This document shows, in pieces, positions 1 through 5,739 of a DNA stretch of 5,739 nt. The notes below the pieces were generated by a model. The model worked only from the letters and a program-made list of their open reading frames with translations. It was not told where the DNA came from and ran no database searches. Positions within the stretch are counted from its first letter, which is position 1. Each line of letters starts with the position of its first letter. Source of the stretch: Pirellulaceae bacterium. GTDB taxonomy: Bacteria > Planctomycetota > Planctomycetia > Pirellulales > Pirellulaceae. The stretch lies in NCBI GenBank assembly GCA_030744095.1, contig JASLRF010000334.1:1-5739 (forward strand). Direction: 5' to 3'. The translations under genes and the position numbers were made by a program.

Positions 1-131
1 AGATGCCTGGATTCGTCGCCTCCGAGTTGGGCGAACTCCACATTGGATCAGTCGCTGATAGTCGTTGTGGTCGCGGAGAGGTTGTGAAATAATCAAAATA
101 CTATCGCAAGATGCTGTAGTTTGACGTAGGT
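1..131. other. Downstream non-coding region
   Basis: This stretch follows the stop codon of the cytochrome gene. No hairpin with a following T-run was found on the minus strand, so no intrinsic terminator can be named. A plus-strand frame is open from the left edge to a TAA at 90-92 and could be the end of a neighbouring convergent gene, but about 30 codons are too few to judge. The ATAGTCGTTG motif copy lies here. Confidence 0.45.
57..75 (+). repeat. Third copy of the ATAGTCGTTG motif, downstream of the operon
   Basis: ATAGTCGTTG at 58-67 is identical to 5587-5596 and to the reverse complement of 5630-5639. The similarity extends loosely: TCGC, then TG, then ATAGTCGTTGT, then GG, then TCGC here, against TCGC-ATAGTCGTTGT-TCGC at 5583-5601, differing by two 2-base insertions. 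A small symmetric element, ATCAG-TCG-CTGAT, overlaps it at 47-59. The motif therefore lies on both sides of the two-gene unit. Confidence 0.5.
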
Positions 132-1256
132 CTAGTTACCGACTTTTTTCAATGTCGTGATAAACTCGACGACGTCTACCAGGTCGCGGGCGGTCATCGT
201 TTGTTGCAGGTCCGCGGGCATGATGGAAACGGTGTTCTTGACTAGCTCTTCGACCTCGGACATCTGGTAGGTCTTGTCGATCGCTTCGGCGTTACGCAAC
301 GTCACTCGCTCGTCGGTACGGCTAACGACAATGCCCGTGACGATGTTGCCGCTCTCCAAAATAGCCGTATAGCTTTCGTAGTTGTGGCTGATCCCGGCAC
401 TTGGATCGAGAATCGAAACAAACATCGCTTCTTTGGAGAGCTTACTGCCGATTTCGGAAAGGTCGGGGCCAACCTCCTTGCCTTCTCCACGAACTTTATG
501 GCACTTAATACAGGTCCCAGTTGTCTTGAACAGCTGTTGCCCGCGCGACGCATTGCCAGCTTGTTTGACAAGTTCGGCCACGGGTGGCAAGGGGACTCCT
601 TTGGCCGCCGCGGGCAACTTTAGGTACTTGGCAGCTCGCCGGCGAATGTCTTGATCGGGTGACGAAAACAACGCATTGGCCACGGCGAAGTTCAAGTCCT
701 GGGGAAGTTCCCCCGCTGCAACACGCTCCAACAAGAACCGCTGTCCGATCAGATTTCGACCAACGGCCATGGCGGCAGCCGAACGGACGACACGGCTATT
801 CTGAGGGTCGGTGACCAGGGGTTGGATGAGCTGGAGTGCTTGAGAGCTACCGACGCGACCGAGCACGGCGACGGCGCTTGCCGCTTGGGCTTCGTCGCTG
901 CCGTGGATCACGTCTCTGATCCGTTGGGCTTCCTGGTATTCGAGCAGAAGTTCGGCCGCACCGACGCCTTCGGTACTGTCCGGCTTATCAACGGCCAATC
1001 GCAACAGCTCGGCTTCGACACCGCGCACCTTGAGCGATTTTATCAGGTCGACGTATTCGGGCTTCCCTTCGACCGTTTTCAGGTGCCGCAGCACCGCTGC
1101 CTTCAGTTTTGGCGTCCCGTCGACATCGATTCCCTTCAAGCGCAGGATCGTTTGCACGATCGTGGCGTCCTTGGCTGCCTGCACGTCCGTCGAGTCGGCG
1201 ACGGCCGGCATAGCCAAGGCAGATGCGACGGCGATCAGAAAAACGTGTTTGATCAT
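132..1256 (-). CDS. Exported HEAT-repeat c-type cytochrome, Planctomycetes-type CxxCH haem-binding domain
   Basis: This 374-residue exported protein is probably the electron-accepting partner of the dehydrogenase encoded immediately upstream. Residues 1-20 are a Sec signal peptide with an AVA|D cleavage site. Residues about 27-115 are helical and read like the segment that normally follows the HEAT region inside single-chain planctomycete dehydrogenase-cytochromes (TVEGKPEYVDLI, GVGAAELLLEYQ). HEAT-like helices cover about 117-215. A haem-binding domain of the Pirellula/Verrucomicrobium type follows from about 234. Its haem site is C249-I-K-C252-H253, followed by GPDLSEIG and an inserted beta-rich stretch (SYTAILESGNIVTGIVV), with M346 in SIMPADL as the likely distal ligand. 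The ATG at 1256 lies 13 bases after the upstream stop and in a different frame. No strong Shine-Dalgarno precedes it, so translational coupling is likely. The protein is short for the family because the dehydrogenase half sits in the other gene. Confidence 0.92.
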   Translation of the reverse strand: MIKHVFLIAVASALAMPAVADSTDVQAAKDATIVQTILRLKGIDVDGTPKLKAAVLRHLKTVEGKPEYVDLIKSLKVRGVEAELLRLAVDKPDSTEGVGAAELLLEYQEAQRIRDVIHGSDEAQAASAVAVLGRVGSSQALQLIQPLVTDPQNSRVVRSAAAMAVGRNLIGQRFLLERVAAGELPQDLNFAVANALFSSPDQDIRRRAAKYLKLPAAAKGVPLPPVAELVKQAGNASRGQQLFKTTGTCIKCHKVRGEGKEVGPDLSEIGSKLSKEAMFVSILDPSAGISHNYESYTAILESGNIVTGIVVSRTDERVTLRNAEAIDKTYQMSEVEELVKNTVSIMPADLQQTMTARDLVDVVEFITTLKKVGN

Positions 1257-1269
1257 GATACTGCGTAGC

Positions 1270-4200
1270 CTACAGTCCTAACAAAATGGCCTTCAAGGCC
1301 TGGTCCTTTTCAGGGCCACTCAAGAAGTCGAACGCTCGCATGTATCGCGGATGCGTCTCGGCTGGGGTTTTGGGATCGGTCACGATTTTCGCCAGAAGCT
1401 CGGGCGTCCGTTTCGCTCGACTGCGCCAAACAATGTCACGGCCAGCCGGAGTTGTTGACCAGGCGTCTCCCGATCTCTTGAGCCACGCATCGAGACAGGC
1501 GTTCCATTGCCGGTCGGCGGCGATTCCCAGCGCCTCCAGATACCATCGGTCTTTGCCGTCGTACTGCCCGGCAAGATCGGCCCACAGTGCGGGGACTTCC
1601 TCGGATCTGTTGTGGCGGATCGCAACGGCGACTTCACGTCGGACGTGCGGCGACGCGTCTCGCACCATTCGCCGGGCCAGCGGGATAACGTCCAGCTTTA
1701 GTTGGCGAGCCAATCGCAGTCCGACGATGCGGATGTTGGCGTCCTTGTCACTGAGCGCCAGTTCGACGTAGTGCGGGCCGCGGCCTTCGATTTTTCCAAG
1801 CAACCACAAGGCTCGCGCCCGCGCTCGAGCATCATTCGACGACTCGAACTGATTCAGCAGCTTTGATTCGGCTCGCTCGCCCTGTTTATGCAGCGCCGTC
1901 CAAGCCATCGTGCGAACGACAAGATTCGGATTATTCAAGGCGGCAAGCATGCCGTCCAGCGACGAAAAATCTTGCTTGGGTGCGACGTATTTGCCGTCGT
2001 GGCCGGCGGGTGTAACGCGAAACAGGCGACCATGTTCGATGTCTTCCATGCGATGTCCGCCGACGCCTGGATCGTACCAGTCGGCGACCAGCACCGATCC
2101 ATCGGGAGCTACACAAACATCGCTGGGGCGAAACCACTTGTTGTCGGCACCCACGAGCACATTAACGGACTCGGCCGAATACCCCGCTCCATCCGGTTTG
2201 GCAGGGTACGCGCGGCAGACATTCGGCCCAGCGTCCGTGTGCAACAACTCGCCTTGGAATGCCTTTGGCAGCAATGTCCCTTCGTAGACGCAAATCCCGG
2301 TGGGCGAGCCGGCGCCGGTCTGCAGCAAGTTGGGGACGACGCCCGGGTCGTTCAAGTGCCAATGGCGTAGTGGAATCTCCGTGTGCATGCCGGGGCGGTC
2401 GGCTTTCCAGGCCGCGCCGGAGAATTCATCGACGTAGCCATAGTTGCCGAACTCCATGACAAAGTTGATTCGCGTGCCGCGATTGCCGTCATCGTCGTTG
2501 TCGGACTGCCACAGCGTTCCGAAAGAATCGACAGTGACTTCCCAATTGTTACGAAAATTCCAGCCGAGCGTTTCGAAGTCGCTCCCGTCAAGATTACAAC
2601 GAAACACCATACCTTGTTGATACGGCTTGCGATGGTCGTTCACTTCGTTTCCGGCGAGGTCGACGATCGGCTTGCCGTCGCGATCGCAAATCTGCTTTCC
2701 TTGATTGCCGAAGTTGAAGTACAGTTTGCCATCGGGGCCGAACACAAACGCATGGATGCCGTGATCATGTTCCGTTCCGGCAATGCCCGTGAAGAGTAGC
2801 TCCTTGCGATCGGCTTTGAGATCGCCATCATCGTCAATCAGATAGAAGACACTATCTTTCGCCGACACGATGGCTCGCGTTCCTTTCCCCGATGGCGTGG
2901 CCAACACGCAGATCCCATGGACTGAATCGATGTCGCGTCCTTGATAGAACGTGCTCGCCTTATCCGCTTTGCCATCATAATCCGTATCTTCGAGAATCAG
3001 GATCCGGTCGCCCTCTTTGCGTTCACGTTTGTTTTGAAATAACCGGTAGTTAACGACTTCGCAGACCCATACACGGCCCAGGTGATCGATATCGATGTTG
3101 CTGGGGTTCAGCATGATCGGTTCGGCGGCGAACAGCGAGACGTCCAGTTCGTCGTGGACTTCCAGCTGTTCGACGGCGTCGTCTGCTGCATGGCTGGCGG
3201 GCTCATTGTTGTTCTTTGCCAGCAATTTGAAATGCGGCCGCTGTGTAAAGACTTGAAATTTGACAGAGGAACCGTCGCCGCAGGCAGCCTGATCCGTGCC
3301 GCCGTTGTCGAGCCCGCCGCGGGCGGTAAACCGTGTGTATCCGGCGGGCAGGTCGAAGGCGATCAGCGAATTGGCATGTGTGCCAATGCCGAACTCGACC
3401 GACTCGCCGGCGATCCGCAACGGGCCGCCAGTGGCATTCTTGCCGATACGCACCTGCCCGAATGCCGTACTTGCCGATGTCCATTTCAACTCGGTCAGTT
3501 TCTTTTCGCCGCCCGGCCCGATCAGCCGTGGTTCGGCCCAATCAGCCCAGTCGCACGAAAACCCGTTACCAGCATCGGTGACGACGAGGAACAACTTTTT
3601 TGCGCCGCTGATGTCTACGTCGATCTTCGCCGCGTGTCCAGGAGTCTTCGGCGTCACGACGTCAGTCGAGAACTTTGGTTTTGGCGCGGGGCCACGTGCC
3701 CGTTTAGCCTTCTTCCCGGAAGCATCTGATTTCGCACTGGTCAGATGAAACCGATCGCGAATTGCGTCGCGGTTGAAATTGTCCGGTTGCTTGTAGTCTT
3801 GGTTCTTTTCCAACTCCTCGAATGAAACCGGCTTATCGCCGATGCCATTTTTGGGGACTTCACCGTGGGCCGCCCACACGATGGCGTTGAGCACCAGTTT
3901 GCGGAAGTTGGGGTCTCCCCAATTCCAATGGTTGTGGCCACCGGTGAACCCGAAACCGCGTCCACCGTTGGGGCGTTCTGACGCCCAGGCGACGTGTTGC
4001 GGTTCCTTGCGATCCAATACGGCCGCGCGCACATGAGGATTGCCGCTGTGGGCACCGTCGGGCCGCTTCAGTGTATCGGGACCGGGCAGGTCGGTCAGGA
4101 TTGGTGTCACACCCTCCATGTTCTCCCGAAATCGCATGTGATAGTACCATTCGTCATTGATTTCGAACGGCTTCACACCGCGTGTCGTGGGATGGTCCGG

Positions 4201-5400
4201 GAATGATTCGAACTTTGCGGTCCAGTGCGGATTGACAGACCAATTCGGTTCGAAGTAACCACCGATCCACTTGAGAAAATAGTCGCCAGGCTCGCCTTTG
4301 GGAACTTCGACCCCGTAGTGAAGGCAGACGATTCCCACGCCGGCGTCGGCCATCTTGTCCATGGCTTCCGAGTGCGGAATGACCGGGTGGCGACCACCGC
4401 CGTCGGAGTACATCACCACGGCGTCGGCATCCGCAAATACGCTTTTGTCTTTGGGCCAACCGTTCTGGACGACTTCGATTTGCAAGCCTGGAACGGCTTG
4501 CAGTGACTTCGCCAACAGGACGCAGCCCTCATACTGTTCGTGCGAACCATATCCCTGGCTGGGTTTACCTGCGACGAAGACGACTCTCTTGGCTTTGTCC
4601 CTTTTGGCTTTGTCGTTGGCTAGGTCATTTTTTTTTTCGCCAGCCTCAAGTCCGGCAGCCTCGGGCCCACAAGCCTCGGAATCATTGGCCGACGTCGCCT
4701 GGCCATCCAGCCGTTTCACACGGATATTGCGAAACTGCACCTTCATGGGTGGGCCTTGGTGCAACTGTAAGGCCAAGATTCCTGTGCTGCGCCGTTTCTC
4801 GGCGTCTTCGTCGGTGCACTGGCAGGTCAGCACGCCATTGATCCGGTGCGTGAAGTCGAAGCCCTTCGCGGTGATGTGATATTCGTTCCAGTCTTCCTTC
4901 TTGATTTTGGTTTGGATCTCTTTCGAGTCGCCCACCGAGCCCACGACTTTGGGTTTGTGATTGTCGCCGATCACGGTCTTGTCGCCGCGGTTGGCTAGAA
5001 TGCCGCGAAATCTCTCACCATAGAGGATACCCGAGAATTTGTCCCCGGCTTCGAAGTCACCTTGATAGCCACCTATCACCCATTTGTTGTCTTCGACCTC
5101 GAAGCTGCGATATTGAATTCCCGAATTCCCGTTAATGATCTTGTACTCGAGCTTCAATTCGAAGTCGCCCAGTTCACCGCCGCGCCAGATGATGAACGTG
5201 TTTCCCTTGGTCGGGTTCTCTGCGGTTGTCTGACCGGTGATCGCCCCTTCTTCGACGCGCCAAAACTTAGGATTCCCGTCCCAGTTTTTGAGCGTTTTGC
5301 CGTCGAACAGTGAGGTGTAGCCGTCATCTTCGGCGTGCACCATCGGTGCGGCCAGGCCAACGAGCAAGGCAAGAATATTGAGTTGCGCAATCCGCTTCAT
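1270..5400 (-). CDS. Exported multidomain protein: DUF1080 + ThuA-like + NPCBM + PVC-type membrane-bound dehydrogenase + HEAT repeats
   Basis: This 1376-residue secreted protein is probably a carbohydrate oxidoreductase with accessory sugar-processing domains. Residues 1-23 form a Sec signal peptide (MKRIAQ start, hydrophobic core, VHA|E cleavage). Residues about 27-230 are a DUF1080/3-keto-disaccharide hydrolase domain (SLFDGKTLKNWDG, NGNSGIQYRS). A Lys/Ala/Glu-rich linker covers 233-271. Residues 272-513 are ThuA-like (VVFVAGKPSQG, H287-E288, CLHYG, GGHNHWNWGD). A second basic/Pro linker follows, then an NPCBM domain at 591-721 (FGIGTHANS). Residues about 748-1130 are a Pirellula/Verrucomicrobium-type dehydrogenase propeller resembling glucose/sorbosone dehydrogenases (HGIHAFVFGPDGKLYFNFGNQG split around H880; R950; GNYGY at 985-989). 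It has two acidic DxDxDG-like loops at 805-813 and 856-864. HEAT repeats run from about 1145 to the end. The ATG at 5400 was preferred over an in-frame TTG at 5421 because GGAG lies 8 bases before it and the signal peptide then begins properly. The usual C-terminal cytochrome is absent and is encoded by the next gene. Family assignments are firm; substrate and activity are inferred. Confidence 0.93.
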   Translation of the reverse strand: MKRIAQLNILALLVGLAAPMVHAEDDGYTSLFDGKTLKNWDGNPKFWRVEEGAITGQTTAENPTKGNTFIIWRGGELGDFELKLEYKIINGNSGIQYRSFEVEDNKWVIGGYQGDFEAGDKFSGILYGERFRGILANRGDKTVIGDNHKPKVVGSVGDSKEIQTKIKKEDWNEYHITAKGFDFTHRINGVLTCQCTDEDAEKRRSTGILALQLHQGPPMKVQFRNIRVKRLDGQATSANDSEACGPEAAGLEAGEKKNDLANDKAKRDKAKRVVFVAGKPSQGYGSHEQYEGCVLLAKSLQAVPGLQIEVVQNGWPKDKSVFADADAVVMYSDGGGRHPVIPHSEAMDKMADAGVGIVCLHYGVEVPKGEPGDYFLKWIGGYFEPNWSVNPHWTAKFESFPDHPTTRGVKPFEINDEWYYHMRFRENMEGVTPILTDLPGPDTLKRPDGAHSGNPHVRAAVLDRKEPQHVAWASERPNGGRGFGFTGGHNHWNWGDPNFRKLVLNAIVWAAHGEVPKNGIGDKPVSFEELEKNQDYKQPDNFNRDAIRDRFHLTSAKSDASGKKAKRARGPAPKPKFSTDVVTPKTPGHAAKIDVDISGAKKLFLVVTDAGNGFSCDWADWAEPRLIGPGGEKKLTELKWTSASTAFGQVRIGKNATGGPLRIAGESVEFGIGTHANSLIAFDLPAGYTRFTARGGLDNGGTDQAACGDGSSVKFQVFTQRPHFKLLAKNNNEPASHAADDAVEQLEVHDELDVSLFAAEPIMLNPSNIDIDHLGRVWVCEVVNYRLFQNKRERKEGDRILILEDTDYDGKADKASTFYQGRDIDSVHGICVLATPSGKGTRAIVSAKDSVFYLIDDDGDLKADRKELLFTGIAGTEHDHGIHAFVFGPDGKLYFNFGNQGKQICDRDGKPIVDLAGNEVNDHRKPYQQGMVFRCNLDGSDFETLGWNFRNNWEVTVDSFGTLWQSDNDDDGNRGTRINFVMEFGNYGYVDEFSGAAWKADRPGMHTEIPLRHWHLNDPGVVPNLLQTGAGSPTGICVYEGTLLPKAFQGELLHTDAGPNVCRAYPAKPDGAGYSAESVNVLVGADNKWFRPSDVCVAPDGSVLVADWYDPGVGGHRMEDIEHGRLFRVTPAGHDGKYVAPKQDFSSLDGMLAALNNPNLVVRTMAWTALHKQGERAESKLLNQFESSNDARARARALWLLGKIEGRGPHYVELALSDKDANIRIVGLRLARQLKLDVIPLARRMVRDASPHVRREVAVAIRHNRSEEVPALWADLAGQYDGKDRWYLEALGIAADRQWNACLDAWLKRSGDAWSTTPAGRDIVWRSRAKRTPELLAKIVTDPKTPAETHPRYMRAFDFLSGPEKDQALKAILLGL
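4589..4626 (-). repeat. Short tandem repeat, 15-base period, in the linker before ThuA
   Basis: The 11-base unit TTGGCTTTGTC (plus strand) occurs at 4589-4599 and 4604-4614, 15 bases apart, and encodes DKAKR twice. A third related unit, TTGGCTAGGTC at 4616-4626, matches 9 of 11 positions and encodes part of DLAN. The array directly adjoins the poly-A run, making 4589-4637 the lowest-complexity stretch of the gene. It probably arose by slippage duplication and forms a flexible, charged spacer between two folded domains. Confidence 0.6.
4628..4637 (-). repeat. Ten-base poly-A run in the coding strand of the linker between DUF1080 and ThuA
   Basis: The minus strand has ten consecutive A bases within codons GAA AAA AAA AAT (E255, K256, K257, N258). 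One extra A, or a -1 ribosomal slip, brings TGA directly after the run. One missing A, or a +1 slip, gives ATG ACC TAG. Either event ends translation after about 258 residues and leaves a secreted DUF1080-only protein. The run sits in a poorly constrained linker. Whether slippage occurs cannot be judged from one sequence. Confidence 0.85.
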
Positions 5401-5406
5401 GGGGAG

Positions 5407-5412
5407 CTCTCC
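5407..5412 (-). promoter_or_regulatory. Ribosome binding site that decides the start of the large gene
   Basis: On the minus strand the bases read GGAGAG, with GGAG ending 8 bases before the ATG at 5400. This spacing suits a Shine-Dalgarno element. The alternative in-frame TTG at 5421 lies upstream of the element and would put seven residues, including an acidic one, before the signal peptide. The element therefore supports the ATG start. Confidence 0.7.
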
Positions 5413-5492
5413 GTGAGTCAACTGTGCGAAGGTGGGAACGTCAAAGTACGCCTGGGCGAGGAGGGGGTAAACCCAGACAGGATTAAGAGATA

Positions 5493-5521
5493 ACGATACC
5501 CGGCTGGAGGCCGCAAGTCAA
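5493..5521 (-). promoter_or_regulatory. Candidate sigma70-like promoter, proximal
   Basis: On the minus strand TTGACT (5521-5516, five of six matches to the -35 consensus) is followed after exactly 17 bases by TATCGT (5498-5493, four of six matches to the -10 consensus). Transcription would begin near 5486, giving a leader of roughly 85 bases before the ATG. The spacing is ideal, but the -10 is imperfect and planctomycete promoter consensus is poorly known, so this is a candidate only. Confidence 0.33.
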
Positions 5522-5547
5522 TTACTTGGCCTGGGCGTTATTGCTGA

Positions 5548-5576
5548 ATTATCCGGGCCGGGAACCAATTAATCAA
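5548..5576 (-). promoter_or_regulatory. Candidate sigma70-like promoter, distal
   Basis: On the minus strand TTGATT (5576-5571, four of six matches to -35) is followed after 17 bases by GATAAT (5553-5548, five of six matches to -10). It lies only about 10 bases from the palindrome cluster at 5587-5640, so a protein bound there would sit just upstream of the -35 element. It competes with the proximal candidate; either, both or neither may be used. Confidence 0.33.
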
Positions 5577-5586
5577 CAACCGTCGC

Positions 5587-5639
5587 ATAGTCGTTGTTCG
5601 CTCTGCGAACCAAACGTTTTGATCGCGATCAACGACTAT
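5587..5639. repeat. Inverted repeat with nested palindromes upstream of the operon
   Basis: Arms at 5587-5601 (ATAGTCGTTGTTCGC) and 5625-5639 (GCGATCAACGACTAT) are complementary at 14 of 15 positions, separated by 23 bases. Inside or overlapping them are three further symmetric elements: GTTCGC-TCT-GCGAAC at 5596-5610, AAACGTTT at 5612-5619, and the perfect palindrome GATCGCGATC at 5621-5630. Such dense symmetry in non-coding DNA just upstream of candidate promoters suggests an operator, or a dispersed palindromic repeat element. It lacks a U-tract on either side typical of an intrinsic terminator. The symmetry is directly visible; its role is unknown. Confidence 0.6.
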
Positions 5640-5739
5640 CTCGCCAGGCGACCATTCTTCTTCAACCCCAAATCAAAACTGGACGTAGCATTAGAGTCAT
5701 TTGTACAGAGAAACGCGATTCAAGTTTTCTTATTCAACG

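Larger units (their letters stand above)
5401..5739. other. Upstream non-coding region
   Basis: These 339 bases contain no credible gene. All three minus-strand frames hit a stop within the first six codons from the window edge, so no upstream co-directional gene reaches far in, and no plus-strand ATG occurs in the last 100 bases. The region holds the ribosome binding site, two candidate promoters and the palindrome cluster listed separately. It also has a 9-base direct repeat GCCTGGGCG at 5450-5458 and 5529-5537, of unknown meaning. From about 5655 to the edge the DNA is more AT-rich, and I see nothing definable in it. Confidence 0.7.

Noticed and set aside
1..92. Plus-strand frame from ATG at 3 to TAA at 92 as a gene or gene end
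   Set aside because: About 30 codons with no recognisable sequence and a window edge; it cannot be separated from chance.
822..1268. Plus-strand open frames opposite the two genes, such as 822-1268, 1888-2370 and 3082-3729
   Set aside because: They show no recognisable domain and overlie strongly conserved family sequence on the minus strand. They are explained as shadows in GC-rich coding DNA.
1254..1280. The split between the two genes as a frameshift or sequencing error in one single-chain gene
   Set aside because: The second gene starts with a full, typical signal peptide that a simple indel would not create. Its frame is also closed by a TAG at 1280-1278, and fusing the two would bury a hydrophobic segment in the HEAT solenoid.
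5401..5421. TTG at 5421 as start of the large gene
   Set aside because: It precedes the GGAG element that fits the ATG at 5400 and would add seven residues before the basic start of the signal peptide.
5587..5640. Palindrome cluster as an intrinsic terminator of an upstream gene
   Set aside because: No T-run follows on either strand, the spacer between the arms is long, and no gene running into it is visible in the window.
5629..5655. Eight-codon minus-strand leader peptide ATG...TGA preceded by GAAGAAG
   Set aside because: It lies upstream of both candidate promoters and overlaps the palindrome cluster, and an open frame of this size is expected by chance.

Overview
The window carries two genes, both on the minus strand. 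They fill positions 132-5400 and are separated by only 13 bases, so they are very probably one transcription unit. The protein families point to a planctomycete, most likely of the Pirellulaceae type: a Pirellula/Verrucomicrobium-type membrane-bound dehydrogenase domain, a Planctomycetes-type CxxCH haem domain, a DUF1080 (3-keto-disaccharide hydrolase) domain and a ThuA-like domain. The moderately high GC content and the weak Shine-Dalgarno signal of the second gene fit, but genus and species cannot be assigned from this sequence alone.

Layout in the direction of transcription (right to left). Positions 5739-5401 are non-coding upstream DNA. They hold a palindrome-rich cluster (5587-5640), two candidate sigma70-like promoters and a good ribosome binding site. 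Positions 5400-1270 encode a 1376-residue exported multidomain protein: Sec signal peptide, DUF1080, low-complexity linker, ThuA-like domain, second linker, NPCBM carbohydrate-binding domain, PVC-type dehydrogenase beta-propeller and HEAT repeats. Positions 1256-132 encode a 374-residue exported protein with its own signal peptide, HEAT-like helices and a C-terminal c-type cytochrome domain (CIKCH). Positions 131-1 are non-coding and carry another copy of the motif found in the upstream palindrome.

How the genes may work together (inference). The dehydrogenase, HEAT repeats and cytochrome domain are usually one polypeptide in planctomycetes. Here that chain is divided in the HEAT region, and each half has its own signal peptide. 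The two products probably meet outside the cytoplasm and rebuild the usual dehydrogenase-cytochrome unit. DUF1080 and ThuA are both linked by literature on other bacteria to 3-keto-glycoside metabolism. A reasonable hypothesis is that the large protein binds a glycoside (NPCBM), oxidises it (propeller), passes electrons to the small cytochrome, and processes the keto-sugar with its DUF1080 and ThuA domains. No transposon, CRISPR array, tRNA or rRNA was seen.
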